64,000 nt of DNA from Nocardiopsis terrae (GTDB taxonomy: Bacteria > Actinomycetota > Actinomycetes > Streptosporangiales > Streptosporangiaceae): contig NZ_BMXJ01000006.1 of the NCBI RefSeq assembly GCF_014651695.1, forward strand, positions 1-64,000. The letters run 5' to 3'. Below are positions 63,151-64,000 of this stretch, piece after piece (the stretch's first letter is position 1; each line of letters begins with the position of its first letter). The position numbers and the translations under genes were made by a program. The notes below the pieces were generated by a model, which saw only the letters and a program-made list of their open reading frames with translations, did not search any database and was not told the origin of the DNA.

Positions 63151-64000
63151 GTGCACGCGTCGCACCGTGGCGGAATCTTGGACAAGCGGACCTGGAGGCT
63201 GTCGCTGGCCAGTGCCGTGGCTCTTTCCTTGGTGCTCAGCCTTCTGTCACAGCCAACTCTGGCCCAAGACGCGCCTACGGCCCCCGCGGCCGAGACACCC
63301 GCAGGTCCCGAACAGCTCAGCGGAAGCGCGTCAGGGCGTGAACACGAGGCGTCCGCCGAGCAGACCGACGCCACCGGGGCCAACGAACTCAACGCCGGTG
63401 ACCTCACGGCTGGCGAGGACGCGCTGCCCTTGGAAGGGGAGACGACTCCGTTCGCCCCGGTCGAGCCGGAGATCGACTCACAGGAGTTCACGCAGCAGTC
63501 CGACACCCCCACCACAGCCGAGGGCACGGGCTTCGACCCCGAACGCAGCGTGGAACTGCCCGAGCAGCGGACACGCTGGACCAAGGAGTTCGAAAACCCG
63601 GACGGCACCGCCACCACGCAGGTCTACCCCGAACCGGTGCATTTCCAGGACGGCGGCGTCTGGCAGGAGATCGACACGACGCTGGTTCCGGATACCGAGG
63701 CAACCGGTGCGCGCACCATGAGCAGCGGCGACGGAACACGCCTCGCCATGTCCGCAGAGGAGACGGACCTCACCGTCTCCACCGATGGGGACACTCCGGA
63801 TCTCGCTGCTCTCGGTGTGGACGATGACGGCGAGCACAGCGTCACGTTCGGTGTCGACGACGCCTCCGACGTCGTGGGAAGTGTCCAGGAAGACACTGTC
63901 CGCTATGAGGACGTCAGGCCCGATGCCGACCTGACACTGCAGGCCGCGCCAGGGATGGTCAAAGAGACGATCATCCTGAACTCGTCCGACGCGCCCCGGG
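63151..64000 (+). CDS. Secreted RHS/wall-associated-type protein, 3' end outside window
   Basis: Open frame from GTG 63151 to the window end (283 codons seen). Signal peptide (RTWRLSLASAVALSLVLS to QPTLAQD), acidic Ser/Thr/Glu-rich linker, then the opening typical of large RHS or cell-wall proteins: TRWTKEFENPDGTATTQ, YPEPVHFQDGGVWQEID, and VRYEDVRPDADLTLQAAPG. RHS proteins are long and often end in a variable toxin domain, which would lie beyond the window. AAGGAG lies 4 bases before the GTG. Confidence 0.8.
   Translation, partial: MHASHRGGILDKRTWRLSLASAVALSLVLSLLSQPTLAQDAPTAPAAETPAGPEQLSGSASGREHEASAEQTDATGANELNAGDLTAGEDALPLEGETTPFAPVEPEIDSQEFTQQSDTPTTAEGTGFDPERSVELPEQRTRWTKEFENPDGTATTQVYPEPVHFQDGGVWQEIDTTLVPDTEATGARTMSSGDGTRLAMSAEETDLTVSTDGDTPDLAALGVDDDGEHSVTFGVDDASDVVGSVQEDTVRYEDVRPDADLTLQAAPGMVKETIILNSSDAPR

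Overview
The window is GC-rich actinomycete DNA: GTG and TTG starts are common, strong ribosome binding sites precede many genes, and genes are densely packed with 4-8 base overlaps. The gene content (nonribosomal peptide synthetases, XRE/TPR regulators paired with a small flavoprotein, an RHS-like secreted protein, a tRNA-associated island) fits Streptomyces/Nocardiopsaceae-type genomes. I would not name a genus from this alone.

Region 1 (1-19.7 kb) is part of a nonribosomal peptide cluster entered in mid-gene. A translationally coupled operon encodes an NRPS ending C-A-T-TE, a DpgC-type dioxygenase, a type II thioesterase, an MbtH protein and a second NRPS with order C-A-T-E-C-T-TE, whose last module has no adenylation domain. 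An MFS exporter and a frameshifted TetR regulator follow. Then come an aryl-acid AMP ligase, a lysine cyclodeaminase (pipecolate) and a cytochrome P450. Aryl starter, pipecolate with an adjacent P450 and a terminal arylglycine-like module recall the logic of group B streptogramins, but with DpgC chemistry for the arylglycine. The upstream part of the cluster lies outside the window.

Region 2 (19.7-26.2 kb) is a decaying boundary: a Nudix hydrolase, the C-terminal remnant of an XRE/TPR regulator, a DUF4352 membrane-anchored protein, a damaged IS5-type element, an intact IS701-type element with a CTAG target duplication, and an unknown protein.

Region 3 (26-60.4 kb) is a tandem genomic island. 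Four copies of the 3' part of a tRNA-Arg(UCU)-like sequence (near 26.2, 29.95, 42.1 and 60.2 kb) mark boundaries. Two are preceded by integrase 3' remnants and one by an intact tyrosine integrase. The last two lie in 234-bp direct repeats. Cargo unit A is a single giant gene fusing a helical region, a kinase-like domain and an RNA 2'-phosphotransferase (Tpt1/KptA). Unit B carries a five-gene aromatic/tryptophan-type cassette (DUF6875-like/tryptophan dioxygenase fusion, GSA-type aminotransferase, amidase, arylamine N-acetyltransferase, class I aminotransferase), then a flavoprotein/XRE pair, a SUKH protein, a broken YaaC-like gene and the integrase. Unit C carries a large nuclease-motif protein and a tightly coupled seven-gene operon of nucleotide-type enzymes. 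An XRE/TPR regulator beside that operon shares a 16-bp palindromic operator with the operon promoter. Unit C also holds a sigma-like protein, a second YaaC-like gene, a shattered NYN/OST-HTH gene and several small elements.

Region 4 (60.4-64 kb) has a small cysteine-containing hypothetical protein, a secreted FG-GAP beta-propeller and the start of a secreted RHS-type protein running off the window. The strongest candidates for undescribed systems are the kinase-Tpt1 fusion, the nucleotide-enzyme operon with its shared operator, and the tryptophan-dioxygenase cassette.
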